The position numbers and the translations under genes are program-made. Positions 9,401-18,507 of a DNA stretch of 64,000 nucleotides are shown here, in pieces. Under the pieces are notes generated by a model. It saw nothing but the letters and a program-made list of their open reading frames with translations, had not been told where the DNA came from and ran no database searches. The DNA comes from Chryseobacterium sp. JM1 (GTDB lineage: Bacteria; Bacteroidota; Bacteroidia; Flavobacteriales; Weeksellaceae). Each line of letters opens with the position of its first letter. Within the stretch, counting starts at the first letter, position 1. Location of the stretch: assembly GCF_000737715.1 (NCBI RefSeq), contig NZ_JPRN01000002.1, positions 124,001 through 188,000 on the forward strand, in the 5' to 3' direction.

Positions 9401-9408
9401 TATATTTG
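9401..9408 (+). promoter_or_regulatory. TAnnTTTG promoter element for the sugar-kinase gene
   Basis: TATATTTG, ending 10 bp before the ATG at 9419, implies a leader of only about 5 nt. No -33 TTG is evident. Confidence 0.6.
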
Positions 9409-9418
9409 TTTCCATATT

Positions 9419-10438
9419 ATGACTTCCGAAAACGCAAAACGATTTTTTGAAAACTATCTCGGTGAACCATCTTCTGAGTTCGTTACACTAGCTCAAAGCG
9501 GTTCTGCGAGGGTGAATTTCCTGGCCAAATCCGGCAGCAGAAAATACATCATCACCAGCAATGAAAATATCCCGGAAAACGAAAGTTTCCTTTATTATTC
9601 TGAAATTTTCTCTGAACTCAACCTCAATACACCCGGTATTTTTGCAGTCTCTGATGACAGGAAAATGTATGTACAGGAATTCCTGGGAGGACAGACTCTT
9701 TCCGAGATTATTACCAAAGAAGGACTTTCTCCACATGTGCAGGCATTGGTAAAACAGACCCTGGAAAAACTTTTTGAACTTCAGATCCGGACGCAGGGGA
9801 AAATTGATTTCTCAAAAACTTTTGAATATGAAAGTTATGACGAACTTCCCGTGATCCATGATCTGTACTATTTTAAAAACTTTGTGGCGGATGTTCTGGA
9901 ACTGGAATACCGTAAGTCTGCTTTACTGAAAGAATTTAAACAGATCGCTGCACTTATTGAAAGCCTCGAACCTACAGGAATTATGATCCGCGATTTTCAG
10001 GCCAGAAACATCATGGTAAATGAAGAAAGTAAAGTTTCGTTCATCGATTATCAGTCTGCTATGAAAGGTCCATTGATGTATGATGTGATCTCTTTTCTTT
10101 TCCAGGCAAAGGCTGATTTCCCGCAGGATTTCAAAAACGAAATGCTTGATTATTACATCGGGCAATTTGATAATGAAGAAGTTAAAAATCAACTAAAAAA
10201 CTCGGTAAAACCAATCCAGATGATGAGATTCCTGCAGGTGCTTGGAGCTTACGGCTTCAGAGGACTGATCCAAAGAAAACAACATTTCATATCAAGTCTG
10301 GAAAAAGGGATTCAAAATATCACGCAGTTTGCATCATCGTGGGAACAGATGAACAATTATCCGGAACTTAAAAAAGTAATTGAACAGCTGGCTACAGAAG
10401 AATCAAAATTAAAAATTAATGCGATTTTGAACCATTAA
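9419..10438 (+). CDS. APH-fold sugar kinase, AmgK-like
   Basis: A 339-residue phosphotransferase of the aminoglycoside/choline kinase fold. It has the catalytic-loop block MIRDFQARNIMV (about residues 190-201, with Asp as expected base and Asn as metal ligand) followed by FIDYQSAMKGP, the DFG-equivalent segment. The N-lobe carries a Ser/Gly-rich nucleotide region (AQSGSARVNF). In Gram-negatives, AmgK phosphorylates MurNAc/GlcNAc at the anomeric position and works with MurU. Here a MurU-like nucleotidyltransferase lies 0.6 kb downstream and a RapZ C-terminal domain lies between them. This makes a role in amino-sugar or cell-wall recycling likely, but the substrate is inferred from context only. 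Confidence 0.8.
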   Translation: MTSENAKRFFENYLGEPSSEFVTLAQSGSARVNFLAKSGSRKYIITSNENIPENESFLYYSEIFSELNLNTPGIFAVSDDRKMYVQEFLGGQTLSEIITKEGLSPHVQALVKQTLEKLFELQIRTQGKIDFSKTFEYESYDELPVIHDLYYFKNFVADVLELEYRKSALLKEFKQIAALIESLEPTGIMIRDFQARNIMVNEESKVSFIDYQSAMKGPLMYDVISFLFQAKADFPQDFKNEMLDYYIGQFDNEEVKNQLKNSVKPIQMMRFLQVLGAYGFRGLIQRKQHFISSLEKGIQNITQFASSWEQMNNYPELKKVIEQLATEESKLKINAILNH

Positions 10439-10474
10439 GATTCTTTTGGTTTTATAGCCGAATCATATTAACAA

Positions 10475-10500
10475 TGTCAGCCTGAGCGGAGTCGAAGGCT
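10475..10500 (+). repeat. Short dispersed repeat TGTCAnnCTGAGCGGAGTCGAAGG, copy 1
   Basis: This copy shares 22 of 24 positions with the reverse complement of 23948-23971. It lies in the 112-bp gap after the kinase gene. Similar GAGCGGAGTCGAAGG words are known to me as dispersed intergenic sequences in Bacteroidota genomes; function unknown. Confidence 0.7.
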
Positions 10501-10550
10501 TACTATTAAAAAAATAAAAACCTTAAATGGTTCAAATAAAATAAACAAGA

Positions 10551-10967
10551 ATGCTACACATCGACATACACAGTTTTTCGTACAAAAAAGGAGGAATTCC
10601 CAAGGATCATTCAGGAAACGGCGGAGGTTTTACTTTCGACTGCAGAGGAATTTTAAACCCTGGAAGAATTGAAGAATATAAAATCCAGACAGGAAATGAC
10701 ATCGGGGTTCAGGAATATCTTGAAACCAAAACAGAGATGCCTAAATTTCTGGAGCTGGTAAAATCTATCGTGTCCATCAATATCGATAATTATCTGGAAA
10801 GAGGTTTTGAAGACCTTCAGATCAGTTTCGGATGCACTGGCGGACAGCACAGGTCTGTATATTCTGCCATCAAAATTGCTGAATTCATCAGGGAAAAATA
10901 TCCTGAAGGAACAGAAATAAGCCTTCACCATGACGAACAGCATCAGTTGAACGTGAGTGATGGGTAA
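10551..10967 (+). CDS. Stand-alone RapZ C-terminal domain protein
   Basis: A protein of 138 residues matching only the C-terminal half of RapZ (formerly YvcJ). The diagnostic block GCTGGQHRSVY (residues 94-104) and HHDEQHQLN near the C-terminus are present. The N-terminal P-loop ATPase half of full RapZ (about 285 residues) is absent. In Enterobacteria this domain binds glucosamine-6-phosphate and RNA-related partners to control GlmS. It sits between an AmgK-like kinase and a MurU-like nucleotidyltransferase, so a GlcN6P-sensing or enzymatic role in amino-sugar metabolism is a reasonable inference. Start ATG at 10551 gives a natural N-terminus to the fold. Confidence 0.85.
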   Translation: MLHIDIHSFSYKKGGIPKDHSGNGGGFTFDCRGILNPGRIEEYKIQTGNDIGVQEYLETKTEMPKFLELVKSIVSINIDNYLERGFEDLQISFGCTGGQHRSVYSAIKIAEFIREKYPEGTEISLHHDEQHQLNVSDG

Positions 10968-11042
10968 TGAGCAATAAGTACTATTTTACTTGTTCATCAA
11001 CCCTGAAATTACTCATTACTTATCACTCATTACTTATACTAT

Positions 11043-11756
11043 ATGAAAGCTTTAATTTTCGCTGCCGGAAAAGGCACAAGGCTCAAACCCTTTACGGATC
11101 ATCATCCGAAAGCACTGGCCAAGGTAAACGGCATACCGCTTTTGGAAAGAAATATCAATTATCTTAAAGGCTTCGGAATAAAAGATTTTGTGATCAATAT
11201 CCATCATTTTGGAAATCAGATTGTTGAATTTTTAAATAAAAACAGTAATTTCGGATGCAACATTGAAATCTCAGATGAGACCAATGAACTGCTGGAAACC
11301 GGCGGCGGCTTGATTTTTGCTAGAAAGTTCCTCGATCACGGGGAAGATTTTCTGATCATGAACGCTGATATTTTAACGAATATCAATATCAATGCTCTGG
11401 TGGAGTACCACAAAAAGATAAAAGATTTTGCTACTTTAGCGGTTTCAGACAGAGATAGTTCGCGAAAATTACTTTTCAACGACGATATGGTTTTGAGAGG
11501 CTGGCTGAATGTACAGTCGGGAGAACAGAGGCTGGCGGAATTCAACAAAGGCTTTAAAGCTCTTGCCTTCAGTGGCGTTCACTGTATCAACCCCGCTATC
11601 TTTGAAAAAATAAAGAGAACCGGCAAGTTTTCTGTTATGGAGGAATATCTGGATCTGATGCAGACCGAGCATATCCACGGATTTGTGCACGACAGCATTC
11701 TGATAGATGTGGGAAGACCCGAATCTGTAATAGAAGCCGAAAAACATTTTAAATAA
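11043..11756 (+). CDS. MurU/GlmU-like sugar-1-phosphate nucleotidyltransferase
   Basis: A 237-residue Rossmann-like nucleotidyltransferase. The N-terminal signature AAGKGTRLKPFTDHHPKAL (about residues 7-25) binds the nucleotide. LLETGGGLIFA and ADILTNIN supply base and metal contacts (Asp), and the C-terminus has IDVGRPESVIEA. Length and motifs fit N-acetylmuramate alpha-1-phosphate uridylyltransferase (MurU) better than GlmU, because no left-handed-helix acyltransferase domain follows. Together with the upstream kinase it would turn anomeric MurNAc or GlcNAc phosphate into a UDP-sugar. Substrate is inferred. The LOG gene begins 8 bp downstream. Confidence 0.83.
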   Translation: MKALIFAAGKGTRLKPFTDHHPKALAKVNGIPLLERNINYLKGFGIKDFVINIHHFGNQIVEFLNKNSNFGCNIEISDETNELLETGGGLIFARKFLDHGEDFLIMNADILTNININALVEYHKKIKDFATLAVSDRDSSRKLLFNDDMVLRGWLNVQSGEQRLAEFNKGFKALAFSGVHCINPAIFEKIKRTGKFSVMEEYLDLMQTEHIHGFVHDSILIDVGRPESVIEAEKHFK

Positions 11757-11764
11757 TTTTTGTA

Positions 11765-12517
11765 ATGGAAATGGATGGAAACAGGGATGAAAGTTTAGTA
11801 AATCCGGCCTTAGATATTAATGAAACAAAGCTTCACAACAGTCTCAGACAGAAAACCTGGGACGAAACCATCACCAAAGACAGCTGGATGGTTTTCAAAG
11901 TGATGGCTGAATTCGTGGATGGCTACGAAAAACTGGCCAAAATCGGACCTTGTGTTTCTATTTTCGGATCTGCAAGACTGAAGCCTGAAAGTAAATATTA
12001 CGCGATGGCGGTGGAAATTGCTGAAAAGATCACCAAACTGGGCTTCGGAATCATTACCGGAGGCGGCCCGGGGATCATGGAAGCAGGAAATAAAGGCGCT
12101 TTTAATGCACAGGGAAGATCTATCGGACTTAATATTGATCTGCCGTTTGAACAGCATTTTAATCCGTATATTAACAAATCTTATTCTATGAACTTCGATT
12201 ACTTTTTTGTAAGAAAAGTAATGTTTGTAAAATATTCTCAGGGATTCGTGGTCATGCCGGGAGGTTTCGGGACACTGGATGAACTGACGGAAGCTATGAC
12301 ACTGATCCAGACCAATAAAATCGGTAAATTTCCAATCGTTCTTGTAGGAAGTGAATTCTGGGGCGGACTGTTGGAATGGTTCAAGGCAACACTGTTAAAA
12401 GAAGGGATGATCGCAGAAGATGATCTGGACTTATACAGAGTGGTAGACACGGCTGATGAAGCGGTGGCTCACATTAAAGCATTTTACGATAAGTATTCTG
12501 TGAATGTAAATTTTTAA
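11765..12517 (+). CDS. LOG family (TIGR00730) Rossmann protein
   Basis: A 250-residue protein of the lysine-decarboxylase-like/LOG family. It contains the paired nucleotide-binding motifs GGGPGIMEAGNKGA and PGGFGTLDELTE. Characterised members hydrolyse nucleoside monophosphates at the ribosyl bond (cytokinin-activating phosphoribohydrolase, or PpnN-type). A 60-residue N-terminal extension precedes the core. It starts 8 bp after the MurU-like gene and is probably co-transcribed with it. The family is often mislabelled lysine decarboxylase; nothing here supports that. Confidence 0.9.
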   Translation: MEMDGNRDESLVNPALDINETKLHNSLRQKTWDETITKDSWMVFKVMAEFVDGYEKLAKIGPCVSIFGSARLKPESKYYAMAVEIAEKITKLGFGIITGGGPGIMEAGNKGAFNAQGRSIGLNIDLPFEQHFNPYINKSYSMNFDYFFVRKVMFVKYSQGFVVMPGGFGTLDELTEAMTLIQTNKIGKFPIVLVGSEFWGGLLEWFKATLLKEGMIAEDDLDLYRVVDTADEAVAHIKAFYDKYSVNVNF

Positions 12518-12575
12518 TTGGCATATTATTTGTGACCTATAATTAGCAAGTATGATTGTAAATCTATTAATTAAG

Positions 12576-13046
12576 ATGAAAAAACTTTTATATATATCAG
12601 GAATTTTAACATTTTTTGTGTTAATGAGTTTTATGTATGTAGACTTTTTCTCTTCAATGACCAAAGTTGATTATATAGATGGAAGCAAAACATTGAAGTT
12701 TACCACAAAGATGAATACCAACCATATTTCTGACGCTATTAAAATCAATCCCAATACAGCCGGATTTGAAGCAGAAGTTAAAAAATATGTGAACAATAAT
12801 TTTGATGTGTACGTCAATGGCTCTCCGAAAACTATAACCTTCACCGGAAGTCAGGTAAGCGGAGAAACGGTATGGGTATATTTTGAAACCGGCGGTGTTC
12901 CGGACATCAGTACCATGAAGATTAAAAACACCATTCTTTTAAGTTCTTTTCCTAAGCAGTTCAATATTGTGAGTGTTTCTTACAAAGGAAGCCAGAAAGT
13001 AATGAACTTCCAAAGAGGAAAAGAAGTGAATGAGGTTTCTTTCTAA
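12576..13046 (+). CDS. DUF6702-like small envelope protein
   Basis: A 156-residue protein, starting at the ATG at 12576, which directly precedes a lysine-flanked hydrophobic segment (KKLLYISGILTFFVLMSFMY). An in-frame ATG 24 bp upstream would add eight residues and seems less likely. The body is predicted beta-rich with the pattern VYVNGSPKTITFTG and VWVYFETGGV, which resembles DUF6702 proteins of Flavobacteriia. One N-terminal span or uncleaved signal suggests a periplasmic location. No function is known to me. Confidence 0.75.
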   Translation: MKKLLYISGILTFFVLMSFMYVDFFSSMTKVDYIDGSKTLKFTTKMNTNHISDAIKINPNTAGFEAEVKKYVNNNFDVYVNGSPKTITFTGSQVSGETVWVYFETGGVPDISTMKIKNTILLSSFPKQFNIVSVSYKGSQKVMNFQRGKEVNEVSF

Positions 13047-13069
13047 TCGGAATAATTTAAAAATAAATA

Positions 13070-13096
13070 AACCACTGCAGATGCGGTGGTTTTTTT
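13070..13096 (+). terminator. Intrinsic terminator after the DUF6702-like gene
   Basis: Stem AACCACTGCA/TGCGGTGGTT with one wobble, a 2-nt apex (GA) and a T-run of seven or more. The rest of the 13047-13390 gap is AT-rich; I see only a low-quality 60-codon reading frame in it and nothing else. Confidence 0.88.
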
Positions 13097-13390
13097 GTGT
13101 CTTTTCCTGTTTTGTTTTATCAAAATAATGGATTAATCATAAAGCTTGGGGAGTAGAATAAATACAATCTGTTTAAAATTGACCTTAATTTCTTTAACCT
13201 CAATAAACTTTAGTTTATTTCTTAATTTAAACATTAAGGATTTAAGCAGTATACTTATTTTTATGAATGAAGAAATCAATACATTGATTTTTTTTAAGTT
13301 CTTTAAGCACCCCATCTTTTAAGATCTTAATGTCTTAATGTTTAAAAAGCTTGCTCCCAAAGTTTTGAAATTGATCCAAAATAATAGCGA

Positions 13391-13759
13391 TTAAGATCCT
13401 TTCTTGAGAGCAGCATCTATGTCATTACATTTCTCCCATTCATGCATTATCACGGTATCTTTATTATGAATATTAAATGTTAGTTCCCCTCTCTTTTTTA
13501 CCACCGTATCTCCAAGTTCTATTTCATCGGCATATAAATTCCACCATCTGTTGTGTGTTTTGCAAACTTTAGGTTCCTGCGTTATAGGATCATGTCCTTT
13601 AATCTCAAACCAGACCGAATTAGCTGGTTCCAGATCTACAATAATGTTACATTCTTCTTTGGAAAGTATCTGACTGTATTTTAAACACTCGTTTTTTTCA
13701 CAGGAGAAAAGCATGATAAACACGAACAAACAGGTCAAGGTTTTGGTTATTTCGTTCAT
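13391..13759 (-). CDS. Small lipoprotein of unknown function
   Basis: A 122-residue protein with a lipoprotein signal (CLFVFIMLFSC, lipobox cysteine near residue 20) and a mature part of about 100 residues with four further Cys residues (NECLKY, EECNII, KVCKTH, EKCNDI), which could form two disulfides in the periplasm. I do not recognise the family. Its neighbours are a DUF6702 gene converging from the left and a DUF5689 lipoprotein behind it, 207 bp away, so it is probably transcribed alone. Lower AT bias than the flanks supports coding. Confidence 0.7.
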   Translation of the reverse strand: MNEITKTLTCLFVFIMLFSCEKNECLKYSQILSKEECNIIVDLEPANSVWFEIKGHDPITQEPKVCKTHNRWWNLYADEIELGDTVVKKRGELTFNIHNKDTVIMHEWEKCNDIDAALKKGS

Positions 13760-13914
13760 ACAGGATGAGTTTAACTTTTATATATTCCAATATACTCATT
13801 CTAAAAAAGACAAAACTTATCCTCAAGGTTCAAAACCTTCACAAGGATAAATAAAAAATATCAGGATTTAAATAATTTCAAATTTACTGATCATTATAAA
13901 AATCATAACTAAAC

Positions 13915-13944
13915 AAAAAAGGCCGTCTCCTAAAAGACGGCCAG
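13915..13944 (-). terminator. Intrinsic terminator after the DUF5689 lipoprotein gene
   Basis: Read leftward: CTGGCCGTCTTTTAGGAGACGGCC with a GGCCGTCT/AGACGGCC stem, followed by six Ts. It lies 22 bp after the stop codon of the DUF5689 gene. Confidence 0.9.
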
Positions 13945-13966
13945 TATTTAAAATATCAGATTTTGA

Positions 13967-15364
13967 TTATTGAACCTGAATATTATCTAACTGAATCGTA
14001 GTAGTCACACCTGTAGATGCTCCCGTGTATTCAAATAAAATAAATCCATTCCCTGTTAATCCGGCAGGCAGTGTATAAGTTCCCGCAGGAGCTAATGTAC
14101 CATAATTAACAGCCGGAGCCTGTGGAATTGTAAACGCAGATGTAATATCTGTTTTAGTGGCCGTTGTAATATCTCCAAGCGGAGTATAGTTGGTCGTGTA
14201 GTATACTTTTAAAGCATTCCCATTCCAGAATCCAACGTTAACGTCAAATTTCACGGTATTGGCTGCTGTAAAGTCAACAGGTACGGCGAAATAAGTTAAA
14301 TAGTTTCCAGAACCTGAATTAGCTCCCAACTGAATATATTTATTGCTGCTGAAAGTTTTTAACTGCCAGTATCTGTTTCCTAATACCGCATCATTTACAT
14401 ATTTAGGATATACTTCAAGGTTAGCAGGTGTCAGTGAATAACTTTCAAAGTTTTCAAGGAATGAACCTGAATACGCAATCTCAGTACCACCTTTAGGTGG
14501 CGTTGCATCTACTCTAGTTCCGGTGAAGTTGATATCAGATAAGCTTCTGATAAGCATCTGCCATGTAGAATTGTATCTGCTTACTACGAAGGTAACGGTA
14601 CCGTTTCCTTTTGGTATAAGCTCTCCTCCACTCTTGAAGAATCCTGAGTTTCTGATTACTGCTGCACCTCCTAATTTATCTTCAATATTTCTGTCTGTAT
14701 CCAAACCTTGGTTTCCGGCATCATAATCAAGATATTTTTTCTGAACCGGGAAGATTTCACCGATACCGAACTGTACGTCAGATACAGTAACTAACGTGTT
14801 GATCAGGTTAGCCTGTTTTGCATCATTTAATGAATTAAGCTTTGTAGGGACAAGCGTCTGGATATCCAAACCGTTTCCTGAGCATACTCCGGAAACATAT
14901 CTTCCTACAAGAGCCTGAGGAATTCTACCGATCGCGAAATTCGGATCTTCAGAACCTAATTTAATAGTCCCTCTGTCCAGACCTAAACGCAATCCTTTAG
15001 CATTAATTCTGATGTGTGCACCTACCGGGAAATCTGCAAAGTTACTTGCTTTATCCACCTCGATCTGAAGACCTACTGTAGGGTTAACCGTTTTATCCTG
15101 GAAAGAGATGGTTTTGTAGAAATTTCCCTGAGCATCAGAAGAAACGATATAACCGTCGAAAATCTGATCTGTAGTAATTAATTTATATCCTGTAGCAGGA
15201 GCCTGAGCCGAAAAATCTGCCATTGAAATGTTTGGCGCTTCGAACTTATTGGAACAGGCGATCGGGGGAGTTTCCCAATCATCATTCTTTACACAAGAAG
15301 ACACTGCAGACAGTACACCTACTGCTACGAACGTCGTTTTGAAAAAGTTAGTGAAATTATTCAT
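13967..15364 (-). CDS. DUF5689 domain-containing lipoprotein
   Basis: A 465-residue surface or periplasmic lipoprotein with a lipobox at VLSAVSSC (Cys about 25). The N-terminal 250 residues show the DUF5689 arrangement (FDGYIVSSDAQGNFYKTI, SFQDKT, IRINAKGLRLG), an OB-fold-like domain. The C-terminal region (about 300-465) looks like a beta-sandwich of the choice-of-anchor or concanavalin type (FLENFESY, FILFEYTGAS). It begins 20 bp after the large TonB receptor and shares its transcript, so it probably acts as its SusD-like surface partner. Substrate unknown; a secreted nuclease/phosphatase is divergent upstream. Confidence 0.85.
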   Translation of the reverse strand: MNNFTNFFKTTFVAVGVLSAVSSCVKNDDWETPPIACSNKFEAPNISMADFSAQAPATGYKLITTDQIFDGYIVSSDAQGNFYKTISFQDKTVNPTVGLQIEVDKASNFADFPVGAHIRINAKGLRLGLDRGTIKLGSEDPNFAIGRIPQALVGRYVSGVCSGNGLDIQTLVPTKLNSLNDAKQANLINTLVTVSDVQFGIGEIFPVQKKYLDYDAGNQGLDTDRNIEDKLGGAAVIRNSGFFKSGGELIPKGNGTVTFVVSRYNSTWQMLIRSLSDINFTGTRVDATPPKGGTEIAYSGSFLENFESYSLTPANLEVYPKYVNDAVLGNRYWQLKTFSSNKYIQLGANSGSGNYLTYFAVPVDFTAANTVKFDVNVGFWNGNALKVYYTTNYTPLGDITTATKTDITSAFTIPQAPAVNYGTLAPAGTYTLPAGLTGNGFILFEYTGASTGVTTTIQLDNIQVQ

Positions 15365-15384
15365 TGTTATTTTTTTATTTTTTA

Positions 15385-18261
15385 TTAGAATCTGAATTGT
15401 AAGTTAACAAAGTACGAACGTCCCTGAGTATACCAGTATTTCGGTCCGAAAGAAGGTGTAGGACTGTAATAATCCGAAGCAAAATCTTTCGCTTTTGTTT
15501 CTCTCGTTTGCTCAAAACCTCCTGTGATGAATCTCTTGTTGTTTAAGATGTTATTCACAGAAGCAGTCAATAATATGTAATACTTTCCAATCATGAATGA
15601 TTTCCCTGCATTGGCATTTAAGAAAAATGCAGAAGGAAGTTGTACAGGCTTCAGCATATCACGTACATCTCCATCGGTAAGACCAATGTAAGGTGTACTT
15701 GAATAAGGGTTCTGAATAAAGTTATTCGTTCTTAAAGCCGGAGCCGGATCCAGATAATTGTTATCAAAATAGTTCCAGTTGGCACCTACCCACCAGTATT
15801 TCGGGTTGTTGTAACGGAAACCTAAAGAGAAAGCACGCTGAGGAGTTCCCCCTTGCTTATAATCTTTTAAATAGGCCTTTCCGAAAGAAGTTACACTACT
15901 TCCTGAAGCATCAGAAACCAGATAAACTTCCGGATTGCTTCTGTATGTATACTCACCTAAACTTGCAAGACCCTGTAAAGATAAAGTAGGAAGAACTTTA
16001 AGGTCAACCCCTAATTCAACCCCCATATTTCTTTTCTCTACGTTGGACATTACCTGAGTAACGAATGCACTTTGTACCTGAGAAACAGATCCGTCCGGAT
16101 TTGTGCTGCTCAGCTGAATTCCGTCTGCAAAGAATCTCTGTACATTGGTTTCATTCTGAGTATCTACAATAAATCCTGATGCTCTTAATTTAAGGAAAGG
16201 TGTATTGATCACATAGCTTAAATCATTCGCTGTATATACTGTACTTCTGATATTAGGGTTAACAAGTGCATTAATTCTTGGATTGATGAACAAGTCTTCC
16301 AGGAATGGTGCCTGATTGTACATGGCTCCGTTATACACTAAGAAGTTACGTCCGTTGATACGGTAAACGATCTGTCCTTTCAGACCAAAGTTCCAGAAAT
16401 TATAATCTTTGCTTTTCCCGTAAGAGTTGTCATATAAATAATGCTTGAAAAGGCCTTCTCTGTTTGAAGTAGAATATCCTGCCATAGCAGAAACAAATAC
16501 ATCAAAATTACCTGTAGAGAATTTAAGTCCCGGATTTACTTTTGCCTCCTGTCTTCTCAGGATATAATTGTAAGTCATACGGTCTCCTTCTTTCAGCTGA
16601 ACGTTGGAATCTAGAGTATTATACAATCCTGAAGAACCAGGTTTTGCAGATTCTTTAAACGGATCTACACCAATAGCGTAATCACCCCCTAAAAGATCTT
16701 TCATTTCACGGTAAAGCTCAGATTTGTAGTTCTGATAAGATACGTTCATGATAAACTTCGTACGGTCGTTAAAGTTGTACGTGTAGTGTGTACCAGCATT
16801 GAAAATCTTATCATCACTTACGTCATCTACCAGATATACTTTAGAACGTTTTCCGGATATTCCGTACAAACGGCCCATTTCAGCCTGGTCTGCAGCATCC
16901 ACCTTTTGGTTATTGGCGTAGATCTGTCCCCAGTTAAGCTGAGTAACATTAGGATCTCCGTTCTGCCAGCTTGACAAACTTGTATTGTAAGCATCAATCA
17001 GAGTTCCGTACTGTGTAGGATCTGGCTGTGTATTATTGGTAGCGTTATAAATAATGCTGTTGATATAGTAACTTGGTAAGTTTCTATAATAGGTAGGAGA
17101 AGGATTGGTAACTCCATTCCAGTCTAAACGGGAACCTTTATCTTTTCCAAACTGGTAAGATGCAGTCGTCCAAAGACTTGATTTTTTATTAATCTTCCAG
17201 AAGTCCTGAATCTGGAAAAGCGGCTGGAATCCTCTACGAACTCTTTCGCTTCTCTTTTCTCCATCCTGCCATCCCCAGTACGAGTTGTAATGTACCCCTC
17301 TGTAGTCATACACTTCCTGAGTATTCGGGCTGGATGTAGATCTTCTGTAAGGCGCACCGATCGCATTGAAGGTAATCGTGTGGCTGTCGCTGAATTTCTT
17401 TTCAACCCCAAGGTAAGCTCCGTAAGCATCATAGAAAGTTCCTTCCTGAATTCCTTCGTCAGCCCATCTTCTGGCTCCCATTGCAGTAAACGCCCATCCT
17501 TTCTTGCTCATTCCTGAGGTATATCGTAAAGATGTTCTGTTTCTGTAGTTTCTGTTAGTTAAGGATTGCGTAAACTGGAATCCTTTTCTATACTCACTTG
17601 CTTTTGTGTTTTTGTAAACCACAGAGCTGTTTCCACCAAAAGCATATTCAGATGGAGAGTGGTTGGACGCGATTTCCGGATATCTCGTGATCTCGTTTAG
17701 CCCACCCCAGTTACTGAAGTCAACATTACCATTATCAGATTTTACCATGGAAACACCGTTCAGCATAGATTCACCAGTTCTTCCGTCGATACCTCTTGGG
17801 CGGAACCAGTAAAACCCTAAATCAAACGCAGCAATTCTACTGAATACATCCATTGATGATTGTAGCAAACCTACTGTGGAAGCCTGTCCACTGCTGTTGC
17901 TGTCATCATCATCATTGTCTATAATAGCTAAACCTTGATCTGCGCTTGTAAGATTAGAATACAGGGTAATGATACCCAGATCCTTTTTTTTCTCATCGGC
18001 TACGTCAAACTCCATCATTTTGGTTTCGAAGTTTGGTTTCGTAATCATAATTTGATAATGGCCCGGCTGCAGGTCTACAAACTGGAAATATCCAATTTTA
18101 TCAGCCGTTACATCATTTTCGCTCCCTTTAAGATCTACTTCTGCCCTTTCAATAGGCTTTCCTTCGGCATCCTTAAGATACGCAAACACAGTGGTCTGCG
18201 CAAAATAGAATGAAGCAGGAAGTAAAGTAAATAAAGAGACTAATGATAGTTTTTTAATCAT
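15385..18261 (-). CDS. SusC-like TonB-dependent receptor with carboxypeptidase-regulatory domain
   Basis: A 958-residue receptor. The signal peptide ends near FYFAQ, then a CarboxypepD-regulatory-like beta-sandwich follows (about residues 25-95; AYLKDAEGKPIERAEVDLKG). An acidic Asp/Ser linker (DDDDSNSSG) precedes the plug and a large barrel ending in FVNLQFRF. It is the first gene of a two-gene operon with the DUF5689 lipoprotein. The promoter TTG-N18-TAAATTTG lies 64 bp upstream. The divergent gene encodes a secreted endonuclease/phosphatase-family enzyme, so uptake of a nucleic-acid or phosphoester product is a reasonable guess but not shown. Confidence 0.92.
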   Translation of the reverse strand: MIKKLSLVSLFTLLPASFYFAQTTVFAYLKDAEGKPIERAEVDLKGSENDVTADKIGYFQFVDLQPGHYQIMITKPNFETKMMEFDVADEKKKDLGIITLYSNLTSADQGLAIIDNDDDDSNSSGQASTVGLLQSSMDVFSRIAAFDLGFYWFRPRGIDGRTGESMLNGVSMVKSDNGNVDFSNWGGLNEITRYPEIASNHSPSEYAFGGNSSVVYKNTKASEYRKGFQFTQSLTNRNYRNRTSLRYTSGMSKKGWAFTAMGARRWADEGIQEGTFYDAYGAYLGVEKKFSDSHTITFNAIGAPYRRSTSSPNTQEVYDYRGVHYNSYWGWQDGEKRSERVRRGFQPLFQIQDFWKINKKSSLWTTASYQFGKDKGSRLDWNGVTNPSPTYYRNLPSYYINSIIYNATNNTQPDPTQYGTLIDAYNTSLSSWQNGDPNVTQLNWGQIYANNQKVDAADQAEMGRLYGISGKRSKVYLVDDVSDDKIFNAGTHYTYNFNDRTKFIMNVSYQNYKSELYREMKDLLGGDYAIGVDPFKESAKPGSSGLYNTLDSNVQLKEGDRMTYNYILRRQEAKVNPGLKFSTGNFDVFVSAMAGYSTSNREGLFKHYLYDNSYGKSKDYNFWNFGLKGQIVYRINGRNFLVYNGAMYNQAPFLEDLFINPRINALVNPNIRSTVYTANDLSYVINTPFLKLRASGFIVDTQNETNVQRFFADGIQLSSTNPDGSVSQVQSAFVTQVMSNVEKRNMGVELGVDLKVLPTLSLQGLASLGEYTYRSNPEVYLVSDASGSSVTSFGKAYLKDYKQGGTPQRAFSLGFRYNNPKYWWVGANWNYFDNNYLDPAPALRTNNFIQNPYSSTPYIGLTDGDVRDMLKPVQLPSAFFLNANAGKSFMIGKYYILLTASVNNILNNKRFITGGFEQTRETKAKDFASDYYSPTPSFGPKYWYTQGRSYFVNLQFRF

Positions 18262-18324
18262 GAGTATATTTATTTTTTTTAATACTTTTCTTCTTAGTTT
18301 TCAACAGTTTAAAAGTTGGGGGCA

Positions 18325-18353
18325 CAAATTTAGTCAAAATTTAGAATTTCCAA
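18325..18353 (-). promoter_or_regulatory. Promoter TTG-N18-TAAATTTG of the receptor-DUF5689 operon
   Basis: On the minus strand, TTG (18351-18353) is followed 18 bp later by TAAATTTG (18325-18332), a full Bacteroidota consensus. The expected leader is about 55-60 nt. Confidence 0.75.
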
Positions 18354-18470
18354 CTTTTTTAACATTATTTTTTCTTAACATTGCAACCTTTTATGATTCA
18401 TTATGTAAGAGAATTATTTTATATTGTTTTAAATTTACAAATATTTAAAATGAGGTGAATTAAAAAAAGG

Positions 18471-18478
18471 TAAATTTG
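18471..18478 (+). promoter_or_regulatory. TAnnTTTG promoter element for the endonuclease-family gene
   Basis: TAAATTTG, 29 bp before the ATG at 18508. It is divergent from the receptor promoter, 118 bp away. No good -33 element is seen. Confidence 0.6.
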
Positions 18479-18507
18479 TCGTTTAAATAATTTTAATACT
18501 CTAGAGG

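Noticed and set aside
13133..13315. 60-codon frame on the minus strand in an AT-rich gap
   Set aside because: Made mostly of Lys, Leu, Ile and Phe; no domain, signal or promoter, and no support from context.
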